Source: Saussurea involucrata (Eukaryota > Streptophyta > Magnoliopsida > Asterales > Asteraceae). Taken from it: a stretch of DNA of 64,000 nucleotides. The notes beneath the pieces are model-generated. The model did not search any database and had not been told where the DNA came from. It saw only the letters and a program-made list of their open reading frames with translations. Positions 44,349-55,458 of this stretch are shown here, one piece after another (the first letter of the stretch is position 1; every line of letters starts with the position of its first letter). Where the stretch lies: positions 142,216,983-142,280,982 of the forward strand of contig CM066319.1 in assembly GCA_033807775.1 (NCBI GenBank). Reading direction: 5' to 3'. The translations under genes and the position numbers were made by a program.

Positions 44349-44507
44349 CTAGCTGAAACACAGCGATCGTTTAAGTAAGCAGAGTTGGGGAAGAAAGAGA
44401 TAGAGAAAATAATGTGGTTAAGTGTATAGAGGTTTTATGGATAGAAGGATTGAGATTGAGAAGGGATAGAGGAAGGATGCAGTGTAAGGGAATAGGAGGT
44501 AGTGTAC
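44349..44507 (-). other. Putative intron 2 of the aORF in element G (159 nt)
   Basis: Donor TTGTCAG|GTACACTA and acceptor TTTCAGCTAG|TCCTCTCC, identical at both borders to element B (22084-22239). The join keeps the frame. Confidence 0.65.
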
Positions 44508-45578
44508 CTGACAAACTGACTTTTGAAGCAAGATCATCAGATTGTCTTCTGCAGCAAGACCTTTGTTTTTGCCTTTGTCAGCTTCAGACGCTGCAGGCTT
44601 TGTCTTGGTCCGCTCCCCTGAAGGTTCGTTTATCAAAATTCCTTTGAGAGCTGTAGTCTTCTGAACAGGCATGACGATAAAGGAGTCATCATCATCATCA
44701 TCATCGTCATCATCATCATTCTTTGGAGAAGAAGATGGTTCATCAGCAGAGATGTCGACGGTTTCTTCATCTTCAGCTTTAGATTCAGATTCTTCAGCGG
44801 CTTATTCGAGTTGCTCCCCCTCAGATACAGAGGTAAGCTTCTCGGTTCCCTCAGGGTTTTCATCTCCCTGAGGTCCAACAGTTGTTTCTTCATTTGTCTT
44901 CTCCCCCTCTTCAGTAATGGGAAGGTCTTCAGTCTTCTCCCACTCGATAGATTCATCATGGGGAAGGTCTTCAGAGTTCTTCTCCCCCCTCCTCATGATG
45001 AGTGGGGGAGGAATGCGATGACTCAGTCGATGGTGTTGCTTCCCTGTCTTCTTGTCCAGGGATTCCGACATAATTTTCAATCTCCCCTAATCTGGCTTCC
45101 AGGCCAGTTATAGCAGGATTGATCTTGAGAAGTTCAGCTCGATCCGCCAGAGTAAAATGCGAAGGTGCAGGGGCAGCGGCGTTCATGCGATAGAGGATCT
45201 GCTGTACCATCGTCTTCACTGAACTTATGTCAGTCTTTACTGAACTCACTTCAGTCTTTACAGCGGACACCTCTCCCTGAAGAGTACCAACCGATGTCTT
45301 CAGTGTTATGACCTTGCTGGACATGGTGTTAACTCTTGAGGAGAGAGAGTTGTAGTCGGTGTTGATATCAGCAAGAACTTTGGCAAAGTCATCGAGAGTA
45401 CTATTAACCTTCTCCAAATCAGCTTTGGAGGCATTCTTTTCGACCTCAGTGGTCAAAGTCTTCAAGTTCTCTCCAGCGTTTGTAACCGCTAAAGAGTTGG
45501 CCGTTAGAGTTTTATTGAAAGACTCCATCTTTGTTTCCAGGGCCGTCAGGGAGGTGTTGATATCCCCCAAATTAGGAC

Positions 45579-45664
45579 CTGAAAAAGTTATAAACTTATG
45601 AACAGAGGAAAGCTCAGAAGTTTGGGGTTGAGAGAGAGAGAAGTGTGTGGGATTTTGTGTATAC
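45579..45664 (-). other. Putative intron 1 of the aORF in element G (86 nt)
   Basis: Donor GCAG|GTATAC and acceptor TTTTTCAG|GTCCTAATTTGG, with a pyrimidine-rich interior. The 86-nt length and a stop inside would break the frame if retained; removal restores it. Aligns with 20954-21034 in B. Confidence 0.65.
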
Positions 45665-45679
45665 CTGCAGGCGGGTTGG

Positions 45680-46981
45680 TGATAATGTCGATTTTCGACA
45701 TTATTTTGAATCTCAAACTAGGTGGTTTACGCATGTCTTCAAATGAAATACGAGTATTTCATGGGTTTTTGTTGAGAAAGTATAGGTACAAGCATTTTTG
45801 TCCAAAAAAGCAGCAAAGTTGAGTTCCAGAGCTGAAAACGAGAGAAATCGAGAAATCGCGAAACAGAATATGGCGAAAGTGCTGGCGCCACCATCCGCGC
45901 CAACATTTTAAACAGAAGCTGGCGCCAGTCATGGGGCCAGCCCATCCGCGCCGGCGCTGGCCCCGACGCCCAGTTTTATAAAACTATTTTCTGCAGCTAG
46001 GTTTAAAACGAAACTCATACACGACGGCCAGAGAAGTTTAGGGGGCGATTTTGGGAGACTTTTTACACCTTTCGGAGCCATGTTAGAGGATCAATCGGAG
46101 CCACGTTCATCACGCGAAGTAGATACGAACACGAGAGAAGGGAGTACATCATTCCATTCACCACGATCACGTTTGCCATGTTTTCTTCCATTCTTCTTTT
46201 CTTTTCTTTTGTGTTTGAATCCACCACCGACATGAACTAACCTGTTCATGTTGGGGTTGGAATGAATTTAGTTTGTAAGCATATGAACAGATGACTTGAA
46301 CATTTATCAGTTTTCCTATTTAATGAATGCGTGTAATTTGGTTTTAATGCTTTTGAGAGTTTAGCTACCTTTCAATTGTTTTGTTGTTTCCAGTTGAGTT
46401 CGAGAGAAATAACTGTTAACTAGAACTAGGAATCACATGTCTAAGGCGGGAATTTGGTGATAGAGATATACCGAATACGCCTTAATCCTAATTGAACCAT
46501 TTAGGTTGAGATCGAGAGATTAAATCTATATGATCACAATAAATCTTGCGCTTAATGTGTTTTGGAATCCATAAGTTGAGATCGAAAGATAAAACTTGTC
46601 CTTTTCAAAATAAAACCCGTTGTTGCTCGAAAGAGAACAACGGTGACTTTTAAAGATTGGATATTCATTAGGGGAATAACTGGTAATCGTTTAAGTCTGA
46701 TATTCGTATGTGAAAACCTAAGGATTTCCAACCCTCAACTGTTTTCTCTATCGGAAGTTTCCAAAGCTGTTTACTGTCTTGTTTTTGCTTTGTCTTCTTG
46801 CAATTAATTAGTTAAAACCAACCATCCCTCAATTTCCAATCGTTCAGTTAATAGTTTTTACAGTCATTGCGGTACTTAACACCAAGTTCCTGTGGATTCG
46901 ATACTCGTACTTACGTACGTATTACTTGAGACGACACCGTACACTTGCGGCTAGTTAAGGATGGTGTAAACCCACCTATCA
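45680..46981 (+). repeat. 5' LTR of the Athila-like element (1,302 bp)
   Basis: Nearly identical to 51677-52981. The main difference is a short replaced stretch near 45882-45890, with a few single-base changes besides. It contains a GC-rich patch of GGCGCCAG/GCGCCGGCGCTGG motifs (about 45885-45965). Confidence 0.93.
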
Positions 46982-46987
46982 AGTTTT

Positions 46988-47004
46988 TGGCGCCGTTGCC
47001 GGGG
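46988..47004 (+). promoter_or_regulatory. Primer binding site of the Athila-like element (tRNA-Asp type)
   Basis: TGGCGCCGTTGCCGGGG six nucleotides after the LTR, the site usual for Athila and related chromoviruses' sister lineages. Confidence 0.85.
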
Positions 47005-47191
47005 AACTTGTTTTGTGTTGATATCACTACCAGCTGTAGGGATTATTACATTGAGCATTTTGTTTTTATTTTTTTGCAATTTATTTTTATTTCATTTTTC
47101 GTATTCAAGATTTTGACCCAAGTTTCTTGTTACTTCATTGCTGCAAGTTCTGATTGGTGACTTACTTTCTGCTGCAGATTGCTTCTAGTTT

Positions 47192-49708
47192 ATGCTAAGA
47201 AGGAGTTCCTCTGGTGAACTCGAACTGTTTGATCCTGAAATCGAAAGGACTGCAAGGAGATTAAGGAGGCAAGCCAGACTCAGAAGTCAGCAAGAAATGG
47301 AGGGTCTAGACAACGTTAACATCAACAACGACAACATCAATGTTGGGGAAGATTGGGGAGAAGGGTTCGCCATGGGTAACGAGGAACCAGTTCCAAACGT
47401 GAATGCGAACAATCCCAACAACCAGAACCATAATGTTAATCCCGGTCTCAACAACGTTAACAACAACAATGTTAACAACAATGGTATTAACAATAATGTG
47501 AATCGCCCACCACCACCACGACAGAGAGTGCCTATGCGGAATTTTGCTAATCCGAACATGGGGGCCGTCCAGAGAGGACCTTATGTTCCTCCGATTGCAG
47601 CAAACAATTTTGAAATCAAGACTGGCACCATCCAATTGGCGCAAGCAAATATGTTTGGAGGAGCAGCATCTGAAGACCCGCACAGCCATTTGAGAACATT
47701 TGAGAAGATTTGCAACACCTTCAAGGTGAATGGGGTTGACCCAGGTTCGATCAAACTCCGACTCTTTCTGTTTTCATTGAGGGGTCGAGCAGCTGAATGG
47801 GAAGAGAGTCTACCAAACGGGCAGATTCGTACATGGAATGATATGGTGACGGCTTTCTTAAACAAATTCTTTCCACCGGGGCGAACATCCCAATTGCTGT
47901 CAGATATCACTCATTTTGGCCAATAGGATCAAGAGTCCTTTTATGAGGCCTGGGAACGGTACAAGGGTATGCTAAAGAAGTGCCCTCATCATGGTCTACA
48001 AGAATGGATGGTTATCCAAACGTTCTATCAAGGGTTGCATCCACATCATAAAAACGACCTCACTTCCGCTGCTGGTGGTGCACTGATGAATATGTCGTAT
48101 GAAGACGCGTATGAGTTGATTTAGAATCTTGCAGAACATAGTTATGCCACTCCTCGGTCAGCCACTAGGAAGGTGGCAAGTGTGCAAGAAAGTGATAAAC
48201 TGAAAGTTATTAAGGCACAATTGGCAGCTATCACAAATCAGCTGAAAGGGACAACAATTCAACCAACTCTCCAAGGGGATATGGGCTGTCAAGAGTCATT
48301 TGGTTCACCTCAAGAGTTTCCTCCGCCGGAGCATGTGCAATTCCTTCAAAACCGCAATAACCGGCCGAGGAACGACCCGTTCTCAAATACTTATAATGAG
48401 GGATGGAAACGTCATCCCAATTTCTCGTGGAGCCAGCCTCAAAATGCACAAAAAGAGCCCATGTTTCAGCAGCAACAAAATCAGTACGGTAATACTTCTA
48501 ACTCTTCTACTCAATCTTCTAACGTTTATCGTCCTCCAGGTTACAATCAAAGGAGGCAAGAAGAAGCACAAGGAGGGGAGAAAAAGTCTGGATTGGAAGA
48601 GATGCTAATGAAGTTTTTGTCAAAGATGGACAATGCGGTTGGAGAGTTGACATCATCTGTTGGTACATTGTCAAGTTCAGTCGGAACGATAAGAGCTGCG
48701 ATAGAGCAGAACACCGCATCAATCCGAATTCTTGAGGGACAAATGGGACAGATGGCAGAGGCGTTAGCTGTTCGGAGTCAAGGCACGTTTTCGAGTCAGA
48801 CTGAAACGAAGAACCGGGAAGAGTGTAATGCCATTTATCTTAGAAGTGGCAAGGAGCTGAATGGAGAGCCAATACGAGAGCCCACATCAAAAGGAACCGA
48901 TCCTAAAGAGAAAGAGGTCGAGATCATAGAAGTGACTGAGCTAGAAGCCGATGAGGTTGTGATTGAAGAGAACAAGAAAAGTGAAGAGAAAGAGCCGGTA
49001 GTCAAACCGTTTGTACCACCACTACCATTCCATAATCGAGTGAAGGCACGCAATGATGAGGAACAATTCAAGAAGTTCCTCGACATATTCAAGAAGCTTC
49101 ACATCAATATCCCTTTCGCGGAGGCACTCGCCCAAATGCCGACATACCTCAATTTCATGAAGGAGATCTTATCAAAGAAGAGGGCAATCGATCACCAATC
49201 GACCATTGCACTTACTGAAGAGTGCAGTGCAATCATCCAGAACAAGCTTCCGCCGAAGCTTAAGGATCCAGGGAGTTTTTCAATCCCTATTCAAATTGGT
49301 GATATTCGTTTTAATAAAGTGTTGTGTGATTTAGGGGCGAGTATTAACTTAATGCCTCTATCTATTTTCAGGAAGCTCGGATTGGGGGAAGTGAAGCCGA
49401 CGTACATGACGCTCAAGCTGGAGGATCGATCCATAGTGTGCCCATATGGAGTGGTAGAGGACGTGCTCATCAAGGTGGGAAAGTTTTACTTTCCGGTGGA
49501 TTTCGTGGTTATGGACATCGACGAAGATATAGAAGTCCCATTGATCTTGGGAAGATCCTTCCTAGCCACAAGTCGAGCGCTGATCGACATGGAGGAAGGC
49601 GAGATGACTTTGAGAGTTGGTGGTGAGAAGGAAGTGTTCAAGATGTTCGAGAAGATAAGAGATAGTGGCGAAGAGAAATTTGGTGAGCAAGAAAGGCTGA
49701 CGGAGTGA
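47192..49708 (+). pseudogene. Athila gag-protease with two amber codons
   Basis: One reading frame from ATG 47192 to TGA at 49706-49708 with two in-frame TAG codons (47924-47926 and 48122-48124). An Arg-rich N-terminus and an Asn-rich spacer (residues about 35-110) come first. The gag capsid region follows (NFEIKTGTIQLAQANMFGG, RLFLFSLRGRAAEWEESLP, AFLNKFFPPGRT, then YEAWERYKGML). Next come a Gln/Asn-rich linker, a Thr/Ser heptad stretch and an acidic Glu/Lys region. The aspartic protease has CDLGASINLMPLSIFRKLGL and a late VPLILGRSFLATSRALIDM. Both stops look like single changes from Lys/Glu/Gln codons. No RT follows. Confidence 0.85.
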
Positions 49709-51676
49709 TCGGAAAGAAGGTCGAGCCACGACCGAAACCACGGCGCTGGGTGGGAGGCAACCCACCAAGGTTTGCGTTTCTTTATTTTTAATTTATGCAT
49801 TTTGAGTGTTTTATATAAAAAAAAATGTTTCCTTGCTTTCTTTTCCTTTTGTTTTTGTTCTTGCATCCCCTTCTCCGTCGTCTTCGATATCTTCCAACTG
49901 GGTGTTCCAATCTTTCAAGAGAATCTCTCCGGGCAAACAGGTACGTTCTAAACTCCGTAGGTAACGAGTGGTGTATGATGTTTTGGTTTCATTAGCTGAA
50001 CGAGATGCAACAAACCTAAGTTTCACTTAGGCTTGGGGTGCCTCACTTTTTAAATATCTACACACTCACTTTTATCCCTATGCAAACCTTGGTTTCACCG
50101 AGGTTTGGGGTGGCCATGTTTTTGAAAAAACTAGATTAGCTCTTTGTGCTTATTGTTATGTTATGCCTTACCTGTTTGATACCTGTAATAACCGCACAAC
50201 GATACTTGTTTTAGTATCGCCTGAACCGACACCTGCACATTGGGGACAATGTGTGGGTAAGGTTTGGGGTTGCCCAATCGGGCCCACGTTTATGCACGTA
50301 GATTTCCCGCACCTCTGCATGCTTAGATTACTTTAGCCAAAATTTTTGTTTTGAATGATCGAGACCGACCATTGTGGGAAGAATCTTGTGATAGTGACGT
50401 GACCATTAGGGAAGGACTGGGAAAGGACATGACTAGGGACATTAGTAGAGACCACCCGTTAGTGAGATTTGAGCCTAAAAGACGTTCTTTCAATTCGAGG
50501 GATTCATACACGAAAATCGTATACACTTTTTCGAGTTCCTTGTTGTGAATATAGAATGATCTCACTATATTATTGCATTGAGTAGCAAAGACGACCATCG
50601 GAATACTAGGTAAGGGTGTAGTAGATCATATCGTGTGGACCTTAAGAGATGATTCCAGGCATTGTGTGTTTGTTTAACCCTGTTTTTAACTTTCGTACCC
50701 TTTCACCCATTTTTGTGTAACCATAGCCCCTTTGTAACCATACACTCACCTTTTCATTTCAGACCCACCTTTAAACCCGAGCCGAAAGCCTTAGCCAACC
50801 CTATCCGAAAGTGTGTCAAACAGAAGCGATAATGAATAGAGAAAACAAAGCGGAAAAGAAGAAAATAGTACAGGCCAGTCATTGAGAATAAATGGGGTCA
50901 ATGTAACCCAATAAATAGAAAAGAGGGCCAATGATGCCCCAATCAAATAACGAGGACCAATGAAGTCCCAACACAAAAAAATACAGTTATTTAGATAGTA
51001 GTTACAGTAGAAAATAAGAGAGTCAAGGTGACTCCATTAGTAATAAAGAGGGCCAAGTGTTAGAAAATAAAGTCAAAAAGTCAGAACTGTTAATGATTGA
51101 CACACCGAGAATTTTTGATCCTTTTACCCTTCGTTTCTATGCCATAACCCTAGCCTCGTTACAACCCTCGTAAAGACCTGGATGATCTTTTGGAAAGTGT
51201 GATTAGAGTCTACGACTGCCTTTACCAATATTCCATGTCTTGCTGCTTGATTCCTTTCTGAGATCAACTTTTTGAACATTTGTGCGTCTTTCAATAGAGT
51301 TGTCATGTAATTATTGCGTATTCAGGTACATAAACACTTTAGACATGACAACATGTGCGATAACCTAGGTTCGAGCGAATTGAGCGAATCCCGTGAGGTA
51401 GGGTCGAGGCGAAATGTTTTCCTTAGTATGTTCGGACCTAGAACAACCTTAATGGAAACGGAGGAGTCACGAGTTCAACTTACAATGGAAGGTCATAGAT
51501 CAAACGAAATAGGAATGAGGCGAGAATGAGATAGGCATTCACGGGTATGGGAAATCACCAGTGCATCACGTGGTACCAATTGGGCATGTGCAGTAATTAC
51601 GTTTCTCTAATATGTGCTTTTATTCTATTTTATCGCTATTTTGCTTGAGGACAAGCAACGCTCGGTTTGGGGTTGT
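49709..51676 (+). other. 3' non-coding region of the Athila-like element, with PPT
   Basis: No coding region. It contains the hairpin motif GGGTGGGAGGCAACCCACC (about 49749-49767) and several copies of a GGTTTGGGGTG/GCTTGGGGTGCC phrase (about 50030, 50104, 50263). It ends with GAGGACAAGCAACGCTCGG and the PPT GGTTTGGGGTTG (about 51664-51675). These phrases are recurrent in Athila-type elements, by recollection. Confidence 0.7.
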
Positions 51677-52981
51677 TGATAATGTCGATTTTCGACATTA
51701 TTTTGAATCTCAAACTAGGTGGTTTACGCATGTCTTCAAGTGAAATACGAGTATTTCATGGGTTTTTGTTGAGAAAGTATAGGTACAAGCATTTTTGTCC
51801 AAAAAAGCAGCAAAGTTGAGTTCCAGAGCTGAAAGCGAGAGAAATCGAGAAATCGCGAAACAGAATATGGCGCCAGCCAACTAGCGCCACCATCCGCGCC
51901 AACATTTTAAACAGAAGCTGGCGCCAGTCATGGGGCCAGCCCATCCGCGCCGGCGCTGGCCCCGACGCCCAGTTTTATAAAACTATTTTCTGCAGCTAGG
52001 TTTAAAACGAAACTCATACACGACGGCCAGAGAAGTTTAGGGGGCGATTTTGGGAGACTTTTTACACCTTTCGGAGCCACGTTAGAGGATCAATCGGAGC
52101 CACGTTCATCACGTGAAGTAGATACGAACACGAGAGAAGGGAGTACATCATTCCATTCACCACGATCACGTTTGCCATGTTTTCTTCCATTTTTCTTTTC
52201 TTTTCTTTTGTGTTTGAATCCACCACCGACATGAACTAACCTGTTCATGTTGGGGTTGGAATGAATTTAGTTTGTAAGCATATGAACAGATGACTTGAAC
52301 ATTTATCAGTTTTCCTATTTAATGAATGCGTGTAATTTGGTTTTAATGCTTTTGAGAGTTTAGCTACCTTTCAATTGTTTTGTTGTTTCCAGTTGAGTTC
52401 GAGAGAATTAACTGTTAACTAGAACTATGAATCACATGTCTAAGGCGGGAATTTGGTGATAGAGATATACCGAATACGCCTTAATCCTAATTGAACCATT
52501 TAGGTTGAGATCGAGAGATTAAATCTATATGATCACAATAAATCTTGCGCTTAATGTGTTTTGGAATCCATAAGTTGAGATCGAAAGATAAAACTTGTCC
52601 TTTTTCAAAATAAAACCCGTTGTTGCTCGAAAGAGAACAACGGTGACTTTTAAAGATTGGATATTCATTAGGGGAATAACTGGTAATCGTTTAAGTCTGA
52701 TATTCGTATGTGAAAACCTAAGGATTTCCAACCCTCAACTGTTTTCTCTATCGGAAGTTTCCAAATCTGTTTACTGTCTTGTTTTTGCTTTGTCTTCTTG
52801 CAATTAATTAGTTAAAACCAACCATCCCTCAATTTCCAATCGTTCAGTTAATAGTTTTTACAGTCATTGCGGTACTTAACACCAAGTTCCTGTGGATTCG
52901 ATACTCGTACTTACGTACGTATTACTTGAGACGACACCGTACACTTGCGGCTAGTTAAGGAGGGTGTAAACCCACCTATCA
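51677..52981 (+). repeat. 3' LTR of the Athila-like element (1,305 bp)
   Basis: Matches the 5' LTR almost throughout. Preceded by the PPT and followed by GTTGG. Confidence 0.93.
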
Positions 52982-54481
52982 GTTGGCGAAGTTGTCGAAA
53001 CCTCGATGTCCTGAAAAAGTTTCGTAGTCGTCTTCAATATTTCCTAGACGGCTGGAAGTACCTGCAGGTCCTGTGGTGTGTCCTATCATCCTCTGAAAAT
53101 GTTCAGCAGTAGTGTCGCTGAGGATGACGATTGTTGAGGAGAATAGGGGAATAGATTGAGTGACCAAAGAAGAGGTGAGAGGAATGGAGGATGAGAATGA
53201 TGGTTGGGTGCGGGGTTCAGCGTTGGATCCGCAGAGAATCACTTCAGTCTGTAGAGAGGCTAAAGGAGGTGGGTTCATTTCGAAGTTTATAACTTCAGCG
53301 TTTAGAGACGCTGAAGCTGGGATGGAAGGGGTGGTTTGTTCAGCTGTGGCAGAGCGTACCACTGAACTTTCCATCAGCTCTTCAAGATGAGCTGAGGAGT
53401 CTTCAGCATGTAAATGCTGGGGGGGTTGCTCCTTGGTTTTCTTGATTCTTTTGGAACCAAGTTGGGTATTAGATTGTTTCCTTTTTCTAGAAGGAGTGGA
53501 GGTTGCAGCTAGGGTATCAGCGGTGGGGATTTCCACTGAATGAGCCGCAGAAGTAGAAGAAGGAGGATTGAGAATAGATAAGAGAGTAGAAAGACGTACC
53601 TCGTTTGGCAGGGGCTTGAAGTCGAGCCCCTTAGGGCCAACCTGAGAGAGTTCCAAGTCTCCTACTTTTGGGTAGTTATTCTTAAGGCCGGTTTGGAAGA
53701 TGGCGCTGAGGAATCTTGGGTATGGAACCCATGATGGTCTATCAGCAAAATCTACTCTGAGTGCAAGATCGTCGTAGATTATCGAGGCCCAGTCAACATG
53801 GAGACCCTTCAGCAATGCATAGCCCATGGCTTGTTGAGGTTGAGCAGCTTGATCAGAGGAGCCACTCTTCGCTGTCATGCAGCTTATCAGGTGTGCGAAG
53901 ATGAAGTTCATCTCGCTGGGCATCTTTGACTTCTTGATTGCAGTCAGTTTCTTCTCGGATTTTTCATCTCTCCCTTGATCCCAAACGTACTTCATTGCAT
54001 CAAAGAATGCAATGAGTGTTTCTCTATCAGCATGTCTCTTGGGATTAGGAAAAGGAACAAATGGTTTATCTTTGGTGGCAACAGGGAGATTCAGTGCTTT
54101 TCGAATGATAGCAGGGTTGATTTTGATGGTGCCAAAATCAGTGTCACAGAGGATGACATCAAGTAGTTTGGTAGGGTTTTTGGATGATGGTAGTTGAGTG
54201 TGTCTGGCGGTAAACCAAAATTGAGATAATAGTAACTGATGAGCAGGGGGTGTTATGGTCAAGGCTGTAGAGAGGCAACAGGTTTTCAGAAAATTCACAG
54301 CGTCGTCTAGATGTTTGACTTGTTTCTTCGGAGGAAAATCGAACAGCGCATGGAGGTTGTTTGATTTTGTAAAAGAGATATCCTCAAGTTTGAACTTGAC
54401 CTAAGGAGCCTTGGTGATTTCAAGTTCCTCAGCAGCAGTAGTGTTCTCAGCAGTTGGAATACCAGTAGAAGGAGCAACCAT

Positions 54482-55458
54482 TTTTGTAATCAGCTCAACC
54501 AAAGATCAACAAAACAAATAGTCTTAATGTGGAAATATTTTCCAATAAGATGTTTTTGAATTTTGTCCATTTCATCCAGCCAAAAATCCCTTTGAGAAAG
54601 ATTAGGGTTTTTCTTGTTTTGAGAAAGAGTTACAAAACGTAGAGATTATGTGTTTTCCAGTTTTCATTTGAAGAAGGAATTCTGGAAAAACATATGAAGA
54701 ACAAGTTTACGAGTTTTGATATAAACTTGAAGAACAACCATGAAGGTCGTATTCATAAAATCATGAACAGAAAATGATTTCATTTTATAAAAGTTCTTTT
54801 GTTTGATCTGTTAAAAGCAAAGAATAAGATCATAAACAAGTAATGTAGGTAAATAATAAGAGTATTAACCTTGTTCGTCAAAGAAAGATGAACAGTTTTT
54901 GGAAATTTTGAGAGCTCAAAATGCAACAGTAAATCTTTTTCTTGCTTGGAGGAGAAGTTTTTTCGCGTAAAGAGAAAAATATAAACCCAAAATGGTTTAT
55001 ATAGAGAGAGTAGAGAGAGAAAATCTTGAGCGGGAAAAGATTTTCATCATGACACGGACACGTGTTTGCATTTGATTGGAAGGTAAACGAAACGTGCAAT
55101 CGTGTGTCAGAAAAAGAACGTGCCAGGGCTTATCCGTTGGGATGACGTCACAACTGTCCTTTCATATTTTAGGATGTCTCTGAGGTTTTGAAAGCTCAGG
55201 GACACTTTTGAAAATATGAAGCACTGAATAGAAATATCAGTGTTGGTTTAAGAAATTTCAAAGTATCGCTGTTAAGGAATAGATATTCAGCGATGCAATT
55301 TGTTTTGAAATCTTACATTCACATGCGAACGTCAGCGAGTAAGAGAGAAAACATACCTTGACATCAGTGAATCAATTATGTTCAGAGAAAGAATGATAGA
55401 ATGGGTTATACAAGTTGATTTTATCCTATCGCTAATCAAATGTGAACCGCTAAAGATT
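54482..55458 (-). promoter_or_regulatory. pol-aORF spacer of element G with promoter-like module and leader
   Basis: Minus-strand order as in element A: TGACGTCA (55143-55150), CCAAT (rc, about 55074), CACGTG (55059-55064), TATAAA (rc of 54996-55001, about 515 nt before the aORF ATG) and the TTTTCCAG stem-loop (54653-54692). Otherwise non-coding. Confidence 0.55.

Larger units (their letters stand above)
45680..52981 (+). mobile_element. Athila-like Ty3/gypsy element, non-autonomous (7,302 bp)
   Basis: Complete insertion: LTRs 45680-46981 and 51677-52981, each TGATAATG...CCTATCA, with the 5-bp duplication GTTGG on both sides (45675-45679 and 52982-52986). PBS TGGCGCCGTTGCCGGGG (tRNA-Asp type) and PPT GGTTTGGGGTTG are present. 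The only coding region is gag plus protease (47192-49708), followed by about 2 kb of non-coding sequence. RT, RNase H and integrase are absent, so it must borrow enzymes. It inserted into the aORF of element G. Confidence 0.93.
43171..54481 (-). pseudogene. Additional ORF (aORF) of element G, split by Athila
   Basis: Inferred exons on the minus strand: 52982-54481 plus 45665-45679 (exon 1, split by the insertion), 44508-45578 (exon 2) and 43171-44348 (exon 3). Exon 1 has the N-terminal domain (PPAHQLLLSQFWF, KMPSEMNFIFAHLISCMTAK, VPYPRFLSAIFQTGLKNNYP) and an NLS-like patch (RKRKQSNTQLGSKRIKKTK). Exon 2 encodes a coiled coil (PNLGDINTSLTALETKMESF; later repeated SSVKTDISSVKT heptads) and an acidic region. 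Exon 3 encodes a helical segment and the C-terminal domain (DPYGIFFLDYQGNHHFQR, TPIEQLRDLIYWC). Damage: a TAG near 54400, a frameshift at a C-run near 44985, a TAA near 44800 and the Athila insertion. The uninterrupted product would be about 1,250 residues. Confidence 0.78.

Noticed and set aside
43171..45570. Reading the two aORF pieces in G as independent host genes
   Set aside because: They lie between a PPT/LTR and pol on the same strand, and B has the same order in one continuous gene.
47287..47910. Minus-strand open frames opposite the Athila gag
   Set aside because: Low-complexity shadows of Asn codons in the gag frame; no homology recognised.
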